Positions 17,333 through 27,704 of a stretch of DNA of 64,000 nucleotides are shown here, piece by piece. The notes below the pieces were generated by a model. It was not told where the DNA came from, did no database searches, and saw nothing but the letters and a program-made list of their open reading frames with translations. Positions within the stretch are counted from its first letter, which is position 1; each line of letters begins with the position of its first letter. Source of the stretch: Exobacillus caeni (lineage in GTDB: Bacteria; Bacillota; Bacilli; Bacillales; Guptibacillaceae); assembly GCF_005747095.1 (NCBI RefSeq), contig NZ_SWLG01000001.1, positions 496,001 through 560,000 of the forward strand, in the 5' to 3' direction. The position numbers and the translations under genes were made by a program.

Positions 17333-17863
17333 TTGTTTTTTGATAATTGGAAAGGCGTATACAGAATTATAATTATGGCGTTGTTAACGTATCCTACATT
17401 GGTTTTTATATTAAGGGTTTCCGGTAAAAGAACGTTATCAAAAATGAACATGTTCGACCTGGTGATTACAGTAGCGATAGGTTCATCGTTTGCAACCATT
17501 ATTTTGTCGGATAAAATCGCTTTTGTAGAAGGGTTCACTGCGATAACGATGCTTACACTACTTCAGTTTATTGTCACATGGATATCTGTAAGGTCTAAAA
17601 AATTCACTGAATTGATCAAATCTGAGCCCCGTTTACTGTACTATCAGGGCGAGTATCTAGATAAAGCCCTTAGGGAAGAAAGGGTGAGAGTGGGAGAGAT
17701 CAGGCAATCGATCCGTACAAGTTCCATTGCATCGATGGACAAGGTGGATGCAGTAATTCTCGAAACTGATGGCAGTATGTCAGTCGTTAAAAAAGATAGC
17801 AAGAAAGAACATCAAACAGACACGTCGATGAAGGGGGTAAAAGGTATGGAAAAAGTAAAATAA
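17333..17863 (+). CDS. DUF421 family membrane protein (YetF-like)
   Basis: 176 residues: about three N-terminal membrane helices (roughly 8-28, 40-58 and 63-82) and a soluble C-terminal domain. The segment RVSGKRTLSKMNMFDLV is the DUF421 signature. In related spore formers such proteins sit in the inner membrane; no reaction is known. TTG start seven bases after GAGGAGGGG. It is a single gene just after the tRNA terminator. Confidence 0.85.
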   Translation: MFFDNWKGVYRIIIMALLTYPTLVFILRVSGKRTLSKMNMFDLVITVAIGSSFATIILSDKIAFVEGFTAITMLTLLQFIVTWISVRSKKFTELIKSEPRLLYYQGEYLDKALREERVRVGEIRQSIRTSSIASMDKVDAVILETDGSMSVVKKDSKKEHQTDTSMKGVKGMEKVK

Positions 17864-18021
17864 ATGTAGGTTTTCTTGTGGAAAATCGGTTATTTTGTAG
17901 AAAAGTTGATAGTGCTTGTGTTTCATCTTTTATCCTGATAAACTGTTAGCTAAATCGTAGCTGCAATTTTTCCTCCAGGTCGGATGAGACGATGATTAAT
18001 AAAGAGTGGAGCGATTTAGTC

Positions 18022-19056
18022 ATGGATAATAACAATGATCAGGAAAAAGGGAAAGTGCTGTATTTCCCCAACCTGACACAAAAACTAGTAGAAAAGGGAA
18101 TGGCTGCTCTCAAAGACAAAAAGTATGAAGAAGCCTACGAACATTTTAACCAGCTGTTAGAAATAAGTCCGGATCATCCACAGGGACACTTTGGGCAGGT
18201 ACTATGCCTTGTTGAATTTGGAAGGTTAACAGAAGCTGCTGAGCGTTGTGAGAAGATGCTAAATCAAGACATTGGGGAATATTTTGATGTCATGCAGGTA
18301 TATATATCGATTCTTGTTCAATTAGGAAAGTACCAGAAAGTAGTTACGATGATTGAGGCAGTTCTCCAGGAAAATAAAATGCCGCCGAATATTGCTGAAT
18401 CCTTCTATCAATTGCTTCATTTCAGTAGAAAAATGACAAGCTATGACTTTGAAGACGAACTTATACAGGATGATGAAAAAGGTCAGGACCTACAACAGCT
18501 GGAGACATACCTGCAGAGTGAGGAAACGGAAAAACAATGTATTGCAATCCAAAAGTTAAGCAAGTCAAACGATCCCCTTGCCTATGAACTTTATAAAGAA
18601 TACTTGAAGGACAGCGGAAAAGACCCTTTGTTAAAAAGTATGATCCTTCAAATACTTAGAGAGAAAAACATAGATGATAATATTATGATACATAAATTTG
18701 GCAAGGATTTAATCATTAATCCTTCCAGGCTAGTAGATATTTTCAAGCAAGAATTTTCCGTTTCTGTGAAAGAAGAGCTGGCAAGCAAAGTTGAACATAA
18801 TAACCCTACTTTATATGAAATGTGCATCCAGGTGTGGTGGCATTACTTATTTGCGATAACACCATTTGATGCAGATCCCCCTGTAAAGGAATTGTGGGCG
18901 GCAGCAATCCAAAAAGTAGGTTCGGAAATTAATGGGATCGAAGTGATTGACGAAGAAATAGCTGAAGAATACGGAATCAAGGTTAATGAATTAAGAGAAG
19001 CAGCAGGAAAAATTGATAGAATCGAAAAACAGGCGTTTATTGACCCTGGTATATAA
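18022..19056 (+). CDS. ysoA: TPR-repeat protein YsoA
   Basis: 344 residues with tetratricopeptide-like helices, e.g. MAALKDKKYEEAYEHFNQLL at about residue 27. It is likely a protein-interaction scaffold of unknown role. It precedes tig, next to which ysoA lies in B. subtilis. The ATG giving MDNNNDQEKGK is preferred because GGAG lies ten bases upstream and homologues begin just before the VLYFPNL segment. An in-frame ATG ten codons earlier (17992) cannot be excluded. Confidence 0.8.
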   Translation: MDNNNDQEKGKVLYFPNLTQKLVEKGMAALKDKKYEEAYEHFNQLLEISPDHPQGHFGQVLCLVEFGRLTEAAERCEKMLNQDIGEYFDVMQVYISILVQLGKYQKVVTMIEAVLQENKMPPNIAESFYQLLHFSRKMTSYDFEDELIQDDEKGQDLQQLETYLQSEETEKQCIAIQKLSKSNDPLAYELYKEYLKDSGKDPLLKSMILQILREKNIDDNIMIHKFGKDLIINPSRLVDIFKQEFSVSVKEELASKVEHNNPTLYEMCIQVWWHYLFAITPFDADPPVKELWAAAIQKVGSEINGIEVIDEEIAEEYGIKVNELREAAGKIDRIEKQAFIDPGI

Positions 19057-19120
19057 GGAAGATGCTGGTAGGCCGGCTGTTCTGTGATTTCAGGTGGAAT
19101 GACATGAAGGGGAATTATTG

Positions 19121-19148
19121 TTGAAAAGCACTACTGCTATGTTATAAT
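19121..19148 (+). promoter_or_regulatory. Sigma-A promoter of tig
   Basis: TTGAAA (19121-19126), 16-base spacer, TATAAT (19143-19148). It leaves a leader of about 120 bases in which CAGAAAG and CTTTCTG can pair. Confidence 0.75.
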
Positions 19149-19276
19149 AAGGTGGTTGCGAACATCTAAATGCATGTTAATTAAGGTGTATCAGAAAGTG
19201 TTTAGTACCGGATGATGGATTCTCTTAAATTCTTTCTGAAAAGTGTAATTATATAATTGTTGGAGGGAAAGTATAC

Positions 19277-20584
19277 ATGACTGCAAAATGGGAAAAGCTC
19301 GAAGGTAACCAAGGTGTACTAACAGTCGATGTGGACGCATCAAAAGTTGACGCTGCACTTGACCAAGCATTCAAAAAAGTTGTTAAGAAAGTAAACGTAC
19401 CTGGATTCCGTAAAGGGAAAGTACCTCGTATGATTTTTGAACAACGTTTTGGTGTGGAATCTCTTTATCAGGACGCACTGGACATTCTTCTTCCAGAAGC
19501 TTATTCAACTGCTGTTGAAGAGACTGGAATCGATCCAGTAGACCGTCCTGAAGTGGATATCGAGCAAATTGAAAAAGGCCAAAATTTGATCTTCAAAGCT
19601 ACTGTAACCGTCAAACCTGAAGTGAAACTTGGCGAATACAAAGGGCTTGAAGTAGAAGAGCAGGACACTGAAGTAACAGAAGAAGATGTTGAAAGTGAAT
19701 TGAAGCAGCTTCAGGAAAAACATGCTGAGCTAGTTGTAGTGGAAGACGGCGAAGTGCAAGAAGGCGACACTGTCGTTATTGATTTTGAAGGTTTCCATAA
19801 TGGAGAAGCGTTTGAAGGCGGCAAAGGGGAAAATTATTCTCTTGAAATCGGTTCTGGCACTTTCATCCCGGGATTTGAAGATCAACTAGTTGGTGAAAAA
19901 GCGGGAGCCGAAAAAGAAATCAATGTAACGTTCCCTGAAGAATACCATGCTGAAAATCTCGCTGGCGAAGAAGTTACATTTAAAGTCAAAATCCATGACA
20001 TCAAACGCAAAGAACTTCCAGAGCTTGATGATGAATTTGCGAAAGATGTTAATGAAGAAGTGGAAACACTTGATGAGTTGAAGCAAAAAACAAGAGAGCG
20101 TCTTGAAGAGCAAAAGAAACAGGACGCTGACTTGAGCATGAAAGATACGCTTGTAGAAAAAGCGACTGAAAACGCTGAAATCGATGTGCCGGAAGCGATG
20201 GTTACTTCAGAACAAGACAGAATGCTTCAAGAGTTTGAACAACGTCTTCAAGCTCAGGGTATGAATCTTGAAATGTACTATCAGTTCTCCGGTCAGGACG
20301 AAAATGCACTTCGCGAACAAATGCAGGAAGATGCTGAAAAACGCGTTCGTACAAACCTTACACTTGAAGCGATTTCTGAAGAAGAAAACATTGAAGTTTC
20401 TGATGAAGAAGCTAATGAAGAAGTCGAAAAAATGGCAGAAATGTACAATACTGAAGCAGATAAAATCAAGCAAATGCTTCAAATGCAGGGTGGAACTGAC
20501 GCATTGAAAGGCGATCTAAAAATCCGCAAAGCGATCGACCTGCTTGTTGAAAACAGCAAAACTGTTGCTAAGGAAGCAAAGTAA
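19277..20584 (+). CDS. tig: Trigger factor
   Basis: Ribosome-bound chaperone and peptidyl-prolyl isomerase. 435 residues. The ribosome-docking loop is GFRKGKVPR (about 43-51). The FKBP-type domain in the middle has [17 protein letters not shown] and [15 protein letters not shown]. The C-terminal helical arms are very acidic. Ribosome site GGAGGGAAA. Own promoter and terminator; clpX follows, the usual order. Confidence 0.97.
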   Translation: MTAKWEKLEGNQGVLTVDVDASKVDAALDQAFKKVVKKVNVPGFRKGKVPRMIFEQRFGVESLYQDALDILLPEAYSTAVEETGIDPVDRPEVDIEQIEKGQNLIFKATVTVKPEVKLGEYKGLEVEEQDTEVTEEDVESELKQLQEKHAELVVVEDGEVQEGDTVVIDFEGFHNGEAFEGGKGENYSLEIGSGTFIPGFEDQLVGEKAGAEKEINVTFPEEYHAENLAGEEVTFKVKIHDIKRKELPELDDEFAKDVNEEVETLDELKQKTRERLEEQKKQDADLSMKDTLVEKATENAEIDVPEAMVTSEQDRMLQEFEQRLQAQGMNLEMYYQFSGQDENALREQMQEDAEKRVRTNLTLEAISEEENIEVSDEEANEEVEKMAEMYNTEADKIKQMLQMQGGTDALKGDLKIRKAIDLLVENSKTVAKEAK

Positions 20585-20648
20585 TTTCGTTTATAACAAA
20601 GTGAATCAAGGAGCTTTAAAGCCCGGTAACTCAGGGGATACCTGGAAA

Positions 20649-20687
20649 TAAGAAACAAGGCGCGATTTTTTCGTGCCTTGTTTCTTA
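20649..20687 (+). terminator. Terminator of tig
   Basis: AAGAAACAAGGCGCGA, T-loop, TCGTGCCTTGTTTCTT: a 16-position stem with one G-T pair. Confidence 0.9.
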
Positions 20688-20961
20688 CACAATATAGTAA
20701 TGAAATTGTTACTTTTTGCTTAAGATAGTAAGTAACAGGGTTTTCATCTTTTCAATCATCATACATAAAATTAAGCCGTTTCATTTTCTTGCGGCAGGGA
20801 ATATATGATACAATTCAATACATAAAAATCGAAGTGATTGATGGAAAAGATGAATCCTGCAAATGAATTAACCATTACCGATAGATCGATTTTGAAGAAG
20901 TGCAAATTGGGATGGACCCATAAAAAAGGTACCATCGAGATCAACTGTTAGGGGTGATTTC
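20688..20961 (+). other. Region between tig and clpX
   Basis: TGTTACT/AGTAACA can pair near 20704-20738. A TACAAT at about 20809 could be a -10 box, but no good -35 lies at the right distance. No small gene with a convincing ribosome site was seen. Confidence 0.3.
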
Positions 20962-22236
20962 ATGTTTAAGTTTAACGATGAAAAAGGACAACTTAAATGT
21001 TCCTTTTGTGGCAAAACACAGGACCAGGTCCGCAAGTTAGTTGCAGGGCCAGGGGTATACATTTGCGATGAATGTATCGAGTTATGTACAGAAATAGTAG
21101 AAGAAGAGCTTGGAACAGAAGAAGAAGTTGATTTTAAAGAAGTTCCGAAGCCACAGGAAATCCGCCAGATTTTAGATGATTACGTAATCGGACAGGAAAA
21201 GGCGAAAAAGTCGCTGTCTGTAGCGGTATATAATCACTATAAACGGATCAATGCTTCTTACAAGTCAGACGGCGTCGAGCTTGCGAAAAGTAACATCTGC
21301 TTGATCGGGCCGACCGGAAGCGGTAAGACATTGCTTGCACAGACGCTCGCAAGAATCTTGAATGTACCTTTTGCGATTGCTGATGCAACTTCCTTAACAG
21401 AAGCGGGATATGTAGGAGAAGATGTGGAAAACATCCTTCTCAAACTAATCCAGGCCGCCGACTATGATGTTGAAAAGGCTGAAAAAGGTATTATCTATAT
21501 CGACGAGATCGATAAAGTAGCACGTAAGTCTGAAAATCCGTCTATTACAAGAGACGTATCTGGTGAAGGTGTACAGCAAGCCCTTCTTAAAATTTTAGAA
21601 GGAACGACTGCAAGCGTTCCTCCACAGGGCGGACGTAAACACCCTCATCAAGAGTTTATTCAAATCGATACAACAAATATCCTGTTTATCTGTGGAGGTG
21701 CCTTTGACGGTATCGAACAGATCATTAAACGCCGCCTTGGTAAAAAGGTAATCGGTTTTGGAGCCGACGGTAAGCAGCAGGATCTTAAGCAGGGCGAGTA
21801 TTTACAAAAGGTATTGCCGGAAGATTTACTTCGCTTTGGCTTGATCCCTGAGTTTATCGGACGTCTTCCTGTAATCGGAAGCCTTGAACCGCTTGATGAA
21901 GAAGCACTTGTTGAAATTCTTACCAAGCCGAAGAATGCGCTTGTTAAGCAATATCAAAAACTGCTTGAAATCGACAATGTTGAGCTTGAATTTGAAGATG
22001 GAGCACTTGTGGAAATTGCAAAACAGGCAATCGAGCGTAAAACTGGCGCGCGTGGTCTTCGTTCCATTATTGAAGGGATTATGCTGGATGTTATGTATGA
22101 CCTTCCTTCAAGAGAAGATATTGAAAAATGTATTATCACCAGTGAAACGGTAACAGATAAAACCGCTCCTCGTCTTGTGATGAGCGATGGAACCGTTATT
22201 GAAGGAGAAAAGGACTCACCTAGAGAAAGTGCATAA
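20962..22236 (+). CDS. clpX: ATP-dependent Clp protease ATP-binding subunit ClpX
   Basis: AAA+ unfoldase that feeds substrates to ClpP. 424 residues. The N-terminal zinc-binding domain has Cys13, Cys16, Cys35 and Cys38. Walker A GPTGSGKT is at 116-123. The Walker [10 protein letters not shown] and the ClpP-docking loop FIGRLPVIG are present. Ribosome site AGGGGTGAT. It stands between two terminators, with ClpP not in this window. Confidence 0.98.
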   Translation: MFKFNDEKGQLKCSFCGKTQDQVRKLVAGPGVYICDECIELCTEIVEEELGTEEEVDFKEVPKPQEIRQILDDYVIGQEKAKKSLSVAVYNHYKRINASYKSDGVELAKSNICLIGPTGSGKTLLAQTLARILNVPFAIADATSLTEAGYVGEDVENILLKLIQAADYDVEKAEKGIIYIDEIDKVARKSENPSITRDVSGEGVQQALLKILEGTTASVPPQGGRKHPHQEFIQIDTTNILFICGGAFDGIEQIIKRRLGKKVIGFGADGKQQDLKQGEYLQKVLPEDLLRFGLIPEFIGRLPVIGSLEPLDEEALVEILTKPKNALVKQYQKLLEIDNVELEFEDGALVEIAKQAIERKTGARGLRSIIEGIMLDVMYDLPSREDIEKCIITSETVTDKTAPRLVMSDGTVIEGEKDSPRESA

Positions 22237-22242
22237 GAAAGC

Positions 22243-22278
22243 AAAAGTCAATCATCTCTGTTGATGGTTGGCTTTTTG
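22243..22278 (+). terminator. Terminator of clpX
   Basis: AAAAGTCAATCATC and GATGGTTGGCTTTTT pair with G-T positions around TCTGTT, ending in a T-run. Confidence 0.85.
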
Positions 22279-22497
22279 TTTTCACACTATAAGAAAGATA
22301 AGGTAAGATCGGCGAGGTAAAGATAGGGTTAAATATAAGATATTAATCCATGATATGGGCTTTAACCTGAGGATTCGCCAATCGGCATGATTTTTAAATG
22401 GGAAAATAAGCCGGTCCAAATCAAATTTTCCGTTTAGTCCATCCTGTGCTAGGAGATACTATGCCTAATTGACTTATTAGCTGCAGGAGGGACTTGT

Positions 22498-24174
22498 ATG
22501 AACTGGACTGGTATAGCTTTAGTGGTTCAACTTTTTTTTGGAGTAGTAATCGGGCTTTACTTTTGGAATCTTCTTCGTAACCAAAGGACTCAAAAAGTCT
22601 CCATTGATAAAGAGTCACGCAAGGAAATGGAACAGCTTCGAAGACTTCGGAGCATCTCACTCAGTGAACCGCTGGCTGAAAGGGTTAGGCCTTCAAGCTT
22701 TGCGGATATTGTGGGTCAAAAGGATGGCATCCGTTCTTTGAGGGCTGCAATTTGCGGACCAAACCCACAGCATGTTATTATTTATGGCCCGCCTGGTGTA
22801 GGAAAAACAGCGGCTGCACGCCTCGTATTAGAAGAAGCGAAGCGGAACAAGAATACTCCTTTTAAAACCAGTGCCGTCTTTGTTGAACTGGATGCAACTA
22901 CAGCCCGCTTTGATGAGAGAGGAATCGCCGATCCATTGATTGGTTCTGTCCATGATCCTATTTATCAAGGGGCAGGTGCAATGGGGCAGGCAGGAATTCC
23001 TCAACCGAAACAAGGTGCTGTAACAAACGCTCATGGCGGTGTATTGTTCATCGATGAAATCGGAGAACTTCATCCTATTCAAATGAATAAGCTTTTAAAA
23101 GTTTTGGAAGATCGTAAAGTTTTTTTGGAAAGTGCTTATTATAATGAAGAAAATACCAATATTCCTCCTCACATCCATGATATTTTTCAAAATGGATTGC
23201 CGGCAGATTTCCGGATGATCGGTGCAACAACAAGGACCCCGGAGGAAATCCCGCCTGCTATTCGTTCACGGTGCCTGGAAATCTTTTTTAGAGAATTAAA
23301 TCAAGAAGAAATTGCTGCAATTGCGAATAGAGCCGCGGAAAAACTTAAGTTAAACATCGAGCCTAACGGAATCGATAAAATAACCAAATACGCTAAAAAT
23401 GGAAGAGAAGCGGTTAACTTGATGCAGATCGCGGCCGGGCTAGCTATTACGGAAGATCGTGATTGCATACACCTGTCGGATGTGGAGTGGGTTATTCATT
23501 CGAGCCAGCTCTCTCCTCGGCCAGAACGCAAAATCCATCTTTATCCGGAAATTGGCCTTGTAAATGGATTAGCTGTATACGGACCAAACACCGGTTCTTT
23601 ATTGGAAATTGAGGTTACGGCAACAAGGGCGAAAGAAAAAGGAAAAGTAACCATCACTGGAATCGTTGAAGAAGAAAGTATAGGAAACCAGAGCAAATCG
23701 GTACGAAGAAAGAGTCTTGCGAAATCTTCGGTCGAGAACGTTTTAACAGTGTTGGAAGGAATGGGTATACCGTCATTTGAGTATGATATCCATATTAATT
23801 TCCCAGGAGGTGCGCCGGTTGATGGGCCTTCTGCAGGTGTAGCGATCGCTACAGGAATATACTCTGCGATCAAAAGGGAAAAGATCGACAATCAACTCGC
23901 TATGACTGGTGAGATCAGCATTCATGCTAATGTAAAACCTGTAGGCGGTGTATTTGCTAAAGTGCTTGCCGCCAAACAAGCCGGTGCCAAAAGAGTTATC
24001 ATACCAAAAGAAAATTACCAGGAAATTTTAAAAGAAATTAAAGAGATCGAAATTATACCGGTTGAGAGACTAGAGGAAGTGCTGGAAATCGCATTTCCAG
24101 GGGATGTGCTTCAAAACCAGGAAGTTATCCCTGCATCATCAGAATTAAAGGATTCCCCGCCAACAAAAATTTAA
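22498..24174 (+). CDS. lonB: Sporulation-associated ATP-dependent protease LonB
   Basis: 558 residues (552 in B. subtilis). Unlike LonA it has no N-terminal substrate domain but a single membrane anchor (about 4-25). It then has an AAA+ module with Walker A GPPGVGKT (97-104) and VLFIDEIGELH, and a Lon-type peptidase domain with Ser445 in PVDGPSAG and Lys488. In B. subtilis it is made in the forespore under sigma-F; I could not see a convincing sigma-F promoter here. Ribosome site AGGAGGG. Adjacent to lonA, as usual. Confidence 0.95.
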   Translation: MNWTGIALVVQLFFGVVIGLYFWNLLRNQRTQKVSIDKESRKEMEQLRRLRSISLSEPLAERVRPSSFADIVGQKDGIRSLRAAICGPNPQHVIIYGPPGVGKTAAARLVLEEAKRNKNTPFKTSAVFVELDATTARFDERGIADPLIGSVHDPIYQGAGAMGQAGIPQPKQGAVTNAHGGVLFIDEIGELHPIQMNKLLKVLEDRKVFLESAYYNEENTNIPPHIHDIFQNGLPADFRMIGATTRTPEEIPPAIRSRCLEIFFRELNQEEIAAIANRAAEKLKLNIEPNGIDKITKYAKNGREAVNLMQIAAGLAITEDRDCIHLSDVEWVIHSSQLSPRPERKIHLYPEIGLVNGLAVYGPNTGSLLEIEVTATRAKEKGKVTITGIVEEESIGNQSKSVRRKSLAKSSVENVLTVLEGMGIPSFEYDIHINFPGGAPVDGPSAGVAIATGIYSAIKREKIDNQLAMTGEISIHANVKPVGGVFAKVLAAKQAGAKRVIIPKENYQEILKEIKEIEIIPVERLEEVLEIAFPGDVLQNQEVIPASSELKDSPPTKI

Positions 24175-24239
24175 TGGCGGGTACTCTTGTTTAAAAAGAA
24201 ACGTATTAGAGAAATACATAAAACATAGGTATGGGAAAT

Positions 24240-24269
24240 TAGACAAAGTCTGGAGATATAGGATAAAAT
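24240..24269 (+). promoter_or_regulatory. Sigma-A promoter of lonA
   Basis: TAGACA (24240-24245), 18-base spacer, TAAAAT (24264-24269). The leader to lonA is about 160 bases and contains a perfect hairpin ATGGATA-AGTA-TATCCAT (24335-24352). Confidence 0.65.
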
Positions 24270-24434
24270 TTATAAAAGCTCCTCTTTGTAATGCTGAGCA
24301 AATTTTTTGCGGTAATGAAGAGAAAGAGTGTTAAATGGATAAGTATATCCATGCCTTTTATATTACTGCAATCAGGTCGGTTTTAGAGAAACGTAGAGAA
24401 TGTAAAAGTCAGTGTATTTGGAGGTGCCCCTGGA

Positions 24435-26756
24435 ATGAATAATGAACTAAAAACGATTCCGCTTCTTCCCTTAAGAGGACTGCTTGTCTATCCTTCTATG
24501 GTGCTTCATCTTGATGTTGGACGGGAGAAGTCTGTACAAGCACTTGAAAAAGTGATGGTAGATGATCACCAAATTTTCTTATCTACACAAAAAGAAGTGG
24601 GAATTGAAGAACCAACGGAAGAAGATATTTATGAAGTAGGAACGATCGCAACCGTCAAACAAATGCTTAAGCTGCCGAACGGAACGATTCGAGTTCTTGT
24701 TGAAGGGTTACAGCGTGCAAAAATTGAGCGCTATACAGATAAAGAGGAATACTATGAAGTAGATGTACAGCTGGTAGATGAACGCGAAGAAGCTATGGCT
24801 GAAGAGATTGCTCTAATGCGAGCAGTTCTTGATGCTTTCGAACAATATATCAAAATTTCAAAAAAGGTAACAGCAGAAACGTTTGCTACCGTCGCTGATA
24901 TCGAGGAACCAGGAAGGCTTGCAGATATCGTTGCTTCCCACCTATCGCTAAAAATTCGACAAAAGCAAGAAATCTTGCAAACATTCGATGCGAAAGAACG
25001 TCTCGAGAAGCTACTCGATATTTTAAACAATGAAAAAGAAGTTCTTGGCCTGGAAAAGAAAATCGGCCAGCGTGTTAAACGTTCGATGGAAAAAACGCAA
25101 AAGGAATATTACCTGCGTGAACAAATGAAGGCCATTCAGAAGGAGCTTGGTGAAAAAGAGGGCAAAACAGAGGAAGTATCGACACTTAAGGATCAGATCG
25201 ATGAGTCCAATATGCCTGAAAATGTTAGAGAAGCTGCATTGAAAGAACTTGACCGCTATGAAAAAATCCCTCAAACCTCTGCTGAAAGTTCAGTGATACG
25301 AAACTATATTGACTGGCTGCTTCAACTGCCATGGTCCAAGGAAACAGAAGATAACCTGGATATCGACCATGCAGAGAAGATTCTTAATGAGGATCATTAT
25401 GGGCTCGAGAAAGTGAAGGAGCGTGTGCTGGAGTATCTTGCTGTCCAACAGCTTACGAAATCTCTAAAAGGGCCAATTCTTTGCCTTGTAGGTCCTCCAG
25501 GTGTTGGTAAAACATCTCTGGCAAAATCGATTTCCCGGGCGGTAGGCAGGGAATTCGTAAGAATATCTCTTGGCGGTGTTAGAGACGAGGCAGAAATACG
25601 CGGCCACAGAAGGACTTATGTCGGAGCAATGCCGGGACGAATCATGCAAGGCATGAAAAAGGCAGGAACCATTAACCCGGTCTTCCTGTTAGATGAAATC
25701 GATAAGATGTCGAATGATTTTAGAGGAGATCCTTCCGCTGCTCTATTGGAAGTACTTGATCCGCAGCAAAACAATACATTCAGTGATCATTACATTGAAG
25801 AGCAATATGACCTTTCAAAGGTTATGTTTATTACGACAGCCAATACGATGACTACGATTCCGGAACCTTTGCTAGACCGGATGGAGGTTATTCGGATCGC
25901 AGGATATACTGAAATTGAAAAGCTTCATATTGCGAAACAATATCTGGTTCCGAGGCAGAGAGAAGACCATGGGCTGCAAAAGGGCCAGTTCCAGATCAGA
26001 GATGAGGCAATAGTGGAAGTGATCAGACATTATACAAGAGAAGCCGGTGTGCGAAATCTTGAACGGCAGATTGCAACACTTTGCCGAAAAGCAGCGAAAG
26101 TGCTTGTGTCCGGCGAAAAGAAAAAAGTTGTGCTTACTGACAAAGCGATCGAAGAGTACCTTGGCAAGCCGAAGTTTAAATACGGTGAGGCTGAAACAGA
26201 GGACCAGGTTGGAACTGCAACTGGTCTAGCATACACAACAGCTGGAGGAGACACGCTGTCTATCGAAGTCTCTATCTACCCTGGTAAGGGCAAACTGATC
26301 CTTACAGGGAAACTAGGCGATGTTATGAAAGAATCAGCTCAAGCTGCGTTTAGCTATATCCGTTCTCGCGCGAACGAATTGAAAGTGGATCCTGAGTTTC
26401 TTGAAAAAAATGATATTCACATCCACGTGCCAGAAGGAGCTACTCCGAAAGACGGCCCGTCAGCAGGTATAACGATAGCAACCGCATTAGTTTCAGCCTT
26501 GACCGGTAAAGCAGTCAGAAAAGAGGTAGGAATGACCGGTGAGATTACGTTACGTGGGCGAGTACTGCCGATCGGCGGCCTAAAAGAAAAATCTCTAAGT
26601 GCTCATCGTTCCGGCCTTACAAAAATCATTATGCCGAAGGATAATGAAAAAGATCTGGATGATATTCCGGAAAGCGTTCGCAAGGATTTGACCTTCGTCC
26701 CGGTTTCTCATCTTGATGAAGTCCTAAAACATGCTTTAGTAGGGGAGAAAAAATGA
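24435..26756 (+). CDS. lonA: ATP-dependent protease LonA
   Basis: Cytoplasmic AAA+ serine protease for damaged and regulatory proteins. 773 residues (774 in B. subtilis). In order: N-terminal LON domain (about 1-200), coiled-coil linker, AAA+ with Walker A GPPGVGKT at 353-360 and [11 protein letters not shown], then the peptidase with Ser676 in [10 protein letters not shown]. The last four bases overlap ysxC. I saw no CtsR or CIRCE operator upstream. Confidence 0.97.
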   Translation: MNNELKTIPLLPLRGLLVYPSMVLHLDVGREKSVQALEKVMVDDHQIFLSTQKEVGIEEPTEEDIYEVGTIATVKQMLKLPNGTIRVLVEGLQRAKIERYTDKEEYYEVDVQLVDEREEAMAEEIALMRAVLDAFEQYIKISKKVTAETFATVADIEEPGRLADIVASHLSLKIRQKQEILQTFDAKERLEKLLDILNNEKEVLGLEKKIGQRVKRSMEKTQKEYYLREQMKAIQKELGEKEGKTEEVSTLKDQIDESNMPENVREAALKELDRYEKIPQTSAESSVIRNYIDWLLQLPWSKETEDNLDIDHAEKILNEDHYGLEKVKERVLEYLAVQQLTKSLKGPILCLVGPPGVGKTSLAKSISRAVGREFVRISLGGVRDEAEIRGHRRTYVGAMPGRIMQGMKKAGTINPVFLLDEIDKMSNDFRGDPSAALLEVLDPQQNNTFSDHYIEEQYDLSKVMFITTANTMTTIPEPLLDRMEVIRIAGYTEIEKLHIAKQYLVPRQREDHGLQKGQFQIRDEAIVEVIRHYTREAGVRNLERQIATLCRKAAKVLVSGEKKKVVLTDKAIEEYLGKPKFKYGEAETEDQVGTATGLAYTTAGGDTLSIEVSIYPGKGKLILTGKLGDVMKESAQAAFSYIRSRANELKVDPEFLEKNDIHIHVPEGATPKDGPSAGITIATALVSALTGKAVRKEVGMTGEITLRGRVLPIGGLKEKSLSAHRSGLTKIIMPKDNEKDLDDIPESVRKDLTFVPVSHLDEVLKHALVGEKK

Positions 26757-27334
26757 AAGTAACAAAATCGGATTTTATTATTAGTGCAGTTAAACCCGAT
26801 CAGTATCCAGAGGACGATCTGCCGGAGATTGCACTGGCAGGGAGATCAAACGTTGGAAAATCTTCCTTGATCAACACACTGCTCAACCGAAAAAATCTAG
26901 CCAGAACTTCACAAAAACCCGGGAAAACCCAGACCTTAAATTTTTATTTGATCAATGAAGTACTGTACTTCGTTGATGTTCCGGGTTACGGTTTTGCGAA
27001 GGTATCTAAAAAAGAAAGAGAAGCCTGGGGCAAGATGATCGAAACCTATCTTGCAAATCGAGAGGACTTGCGTGCTGTCATTTTGATCGTTGACCTGAGG
27101 CATTCGCCATCGAATGATGATGTCGTAATGTACGATTGGCTGAAGCATTATGAGATTCCCGTTATTGTAGTTGCCACAAAAGCAGATAAGATTCCAAAAG
27201 GCAAGTGGCAAAAGCATCTTAAAGTTGTACGGGAAACGCTTAAAGTAGAACCGACCGACCAGCTCGTTGTATTTTCTGCTCAAACAGGAAAAGGAAAAGA
27301 AGAAGTTTGGAGTGCGATACAATCTACCATTTAA
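26753..27334 (+). CDS. ysxC: Ribosome biogenesis GTPase YsxC (EngB)
   Basis: Essential GTPase in late 50S assembly. 193 residues. G1 GRSNVGKS (30-37), G3 DVPGYGFA, G4 ATKADK. The start codon overlaps the lonA stop (ATGA), so the two are translationally coupled, as in B. subtilis. A very strong terminator follows. Confidence 0.97.
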   Translation: MKVTKSDFIISAVKPDQYPEDDLPEIALAGRSNVGKSSLINTLLNRKNLARTSQKPGKTQTLNFYLINEVLYFVDVPGYGFAKVSKKEREAWGKMIETYLANREDLRAVILIVDLRHSPSNDDVVMYDWLKHYEIPVIVVATKADKIPKGKWQKHLKVVRETLKVEPTDQLVVFSAQTGKGKEEVWSAIQSTI

Positions 27335-27377
27335 AAGAAGGCTATATGCGAATATCGCATATAGCCTTCTTTTTTTA
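27333..27377 (+). terminator. Terminator of lonA-ysxC
   Basis: AAAGAAGGCTATATGCGA and TCGCATATAGCCTTCTTT pair perfectly (18 base pairs) around ATA, then a T-run. The 5' arm overlaps the end of ysxC. Confidence 0.95.
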
Positions 27378-27600
27378 TCAGGTAAGACAGGGAGTTTCTT
27401 TGTGCAGCAGGATGAATGGTTATGCATTAAACCCCAACAATAGCAGCTGTTGTTAAACGCTTTTAATAAAAGAGGTTTAATAAAGATGAATAACGGGTAA
27501 AGAAAAATACACTTTTATAGCATTTTGGAGCAAACAGGGACAAGCAGGAGGTGAGAACGGATGAAGGCGAAATATTAAGCAATATAGTAAAATACGAAAA
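27378..27600 (+). other. Intergenic stretch with an isolated ribosome site and five-codon ORF
   Basis: Mostly AT-rich DNA without a recognisable gene. A perfect AGGAGGTGA (27546-27554) lies six bases before ATG AAG GCG AAA TAT TAA (27561-27578). This could be a leader peptide or the remnant of a lost gene. It lies upstream of the transporter promoter, so it is not a leader of that transcript. Confidence 0.25.
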
Positions 27601-27629
27601 TTGAAAAAATTTAGACTAGCTGGTAAGAT
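27601..27629 (+). promoter_or_regulatory. Sigma-A promoter of the amino-acid ABC transporter operon
   Basis: TTGAAA (27601-27606), 17-base spacer, TAAGAT (27624-27629), about 75 bases before the first start codon. Confidence 0.7.
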
Positions 27630-27704
27630 AGGACCATGACACTTTACATAATGCGGTTAGCTAACTTCATTAGAAGTAAAAATAGAAGGGGGACAAACAA
27701 CCAA

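Noticed and set aside
20760-20815. Promoter of clpX at TACAAT
   Set aside because: No acceptable -35 box at 16-18 bases; left as unproven.
24175-24434. CtsR or CIRCE heat-shock operator before lonA
   Set aside because: No tandem GGTCAAA heptads and no CIRCE inverted repeat seen.
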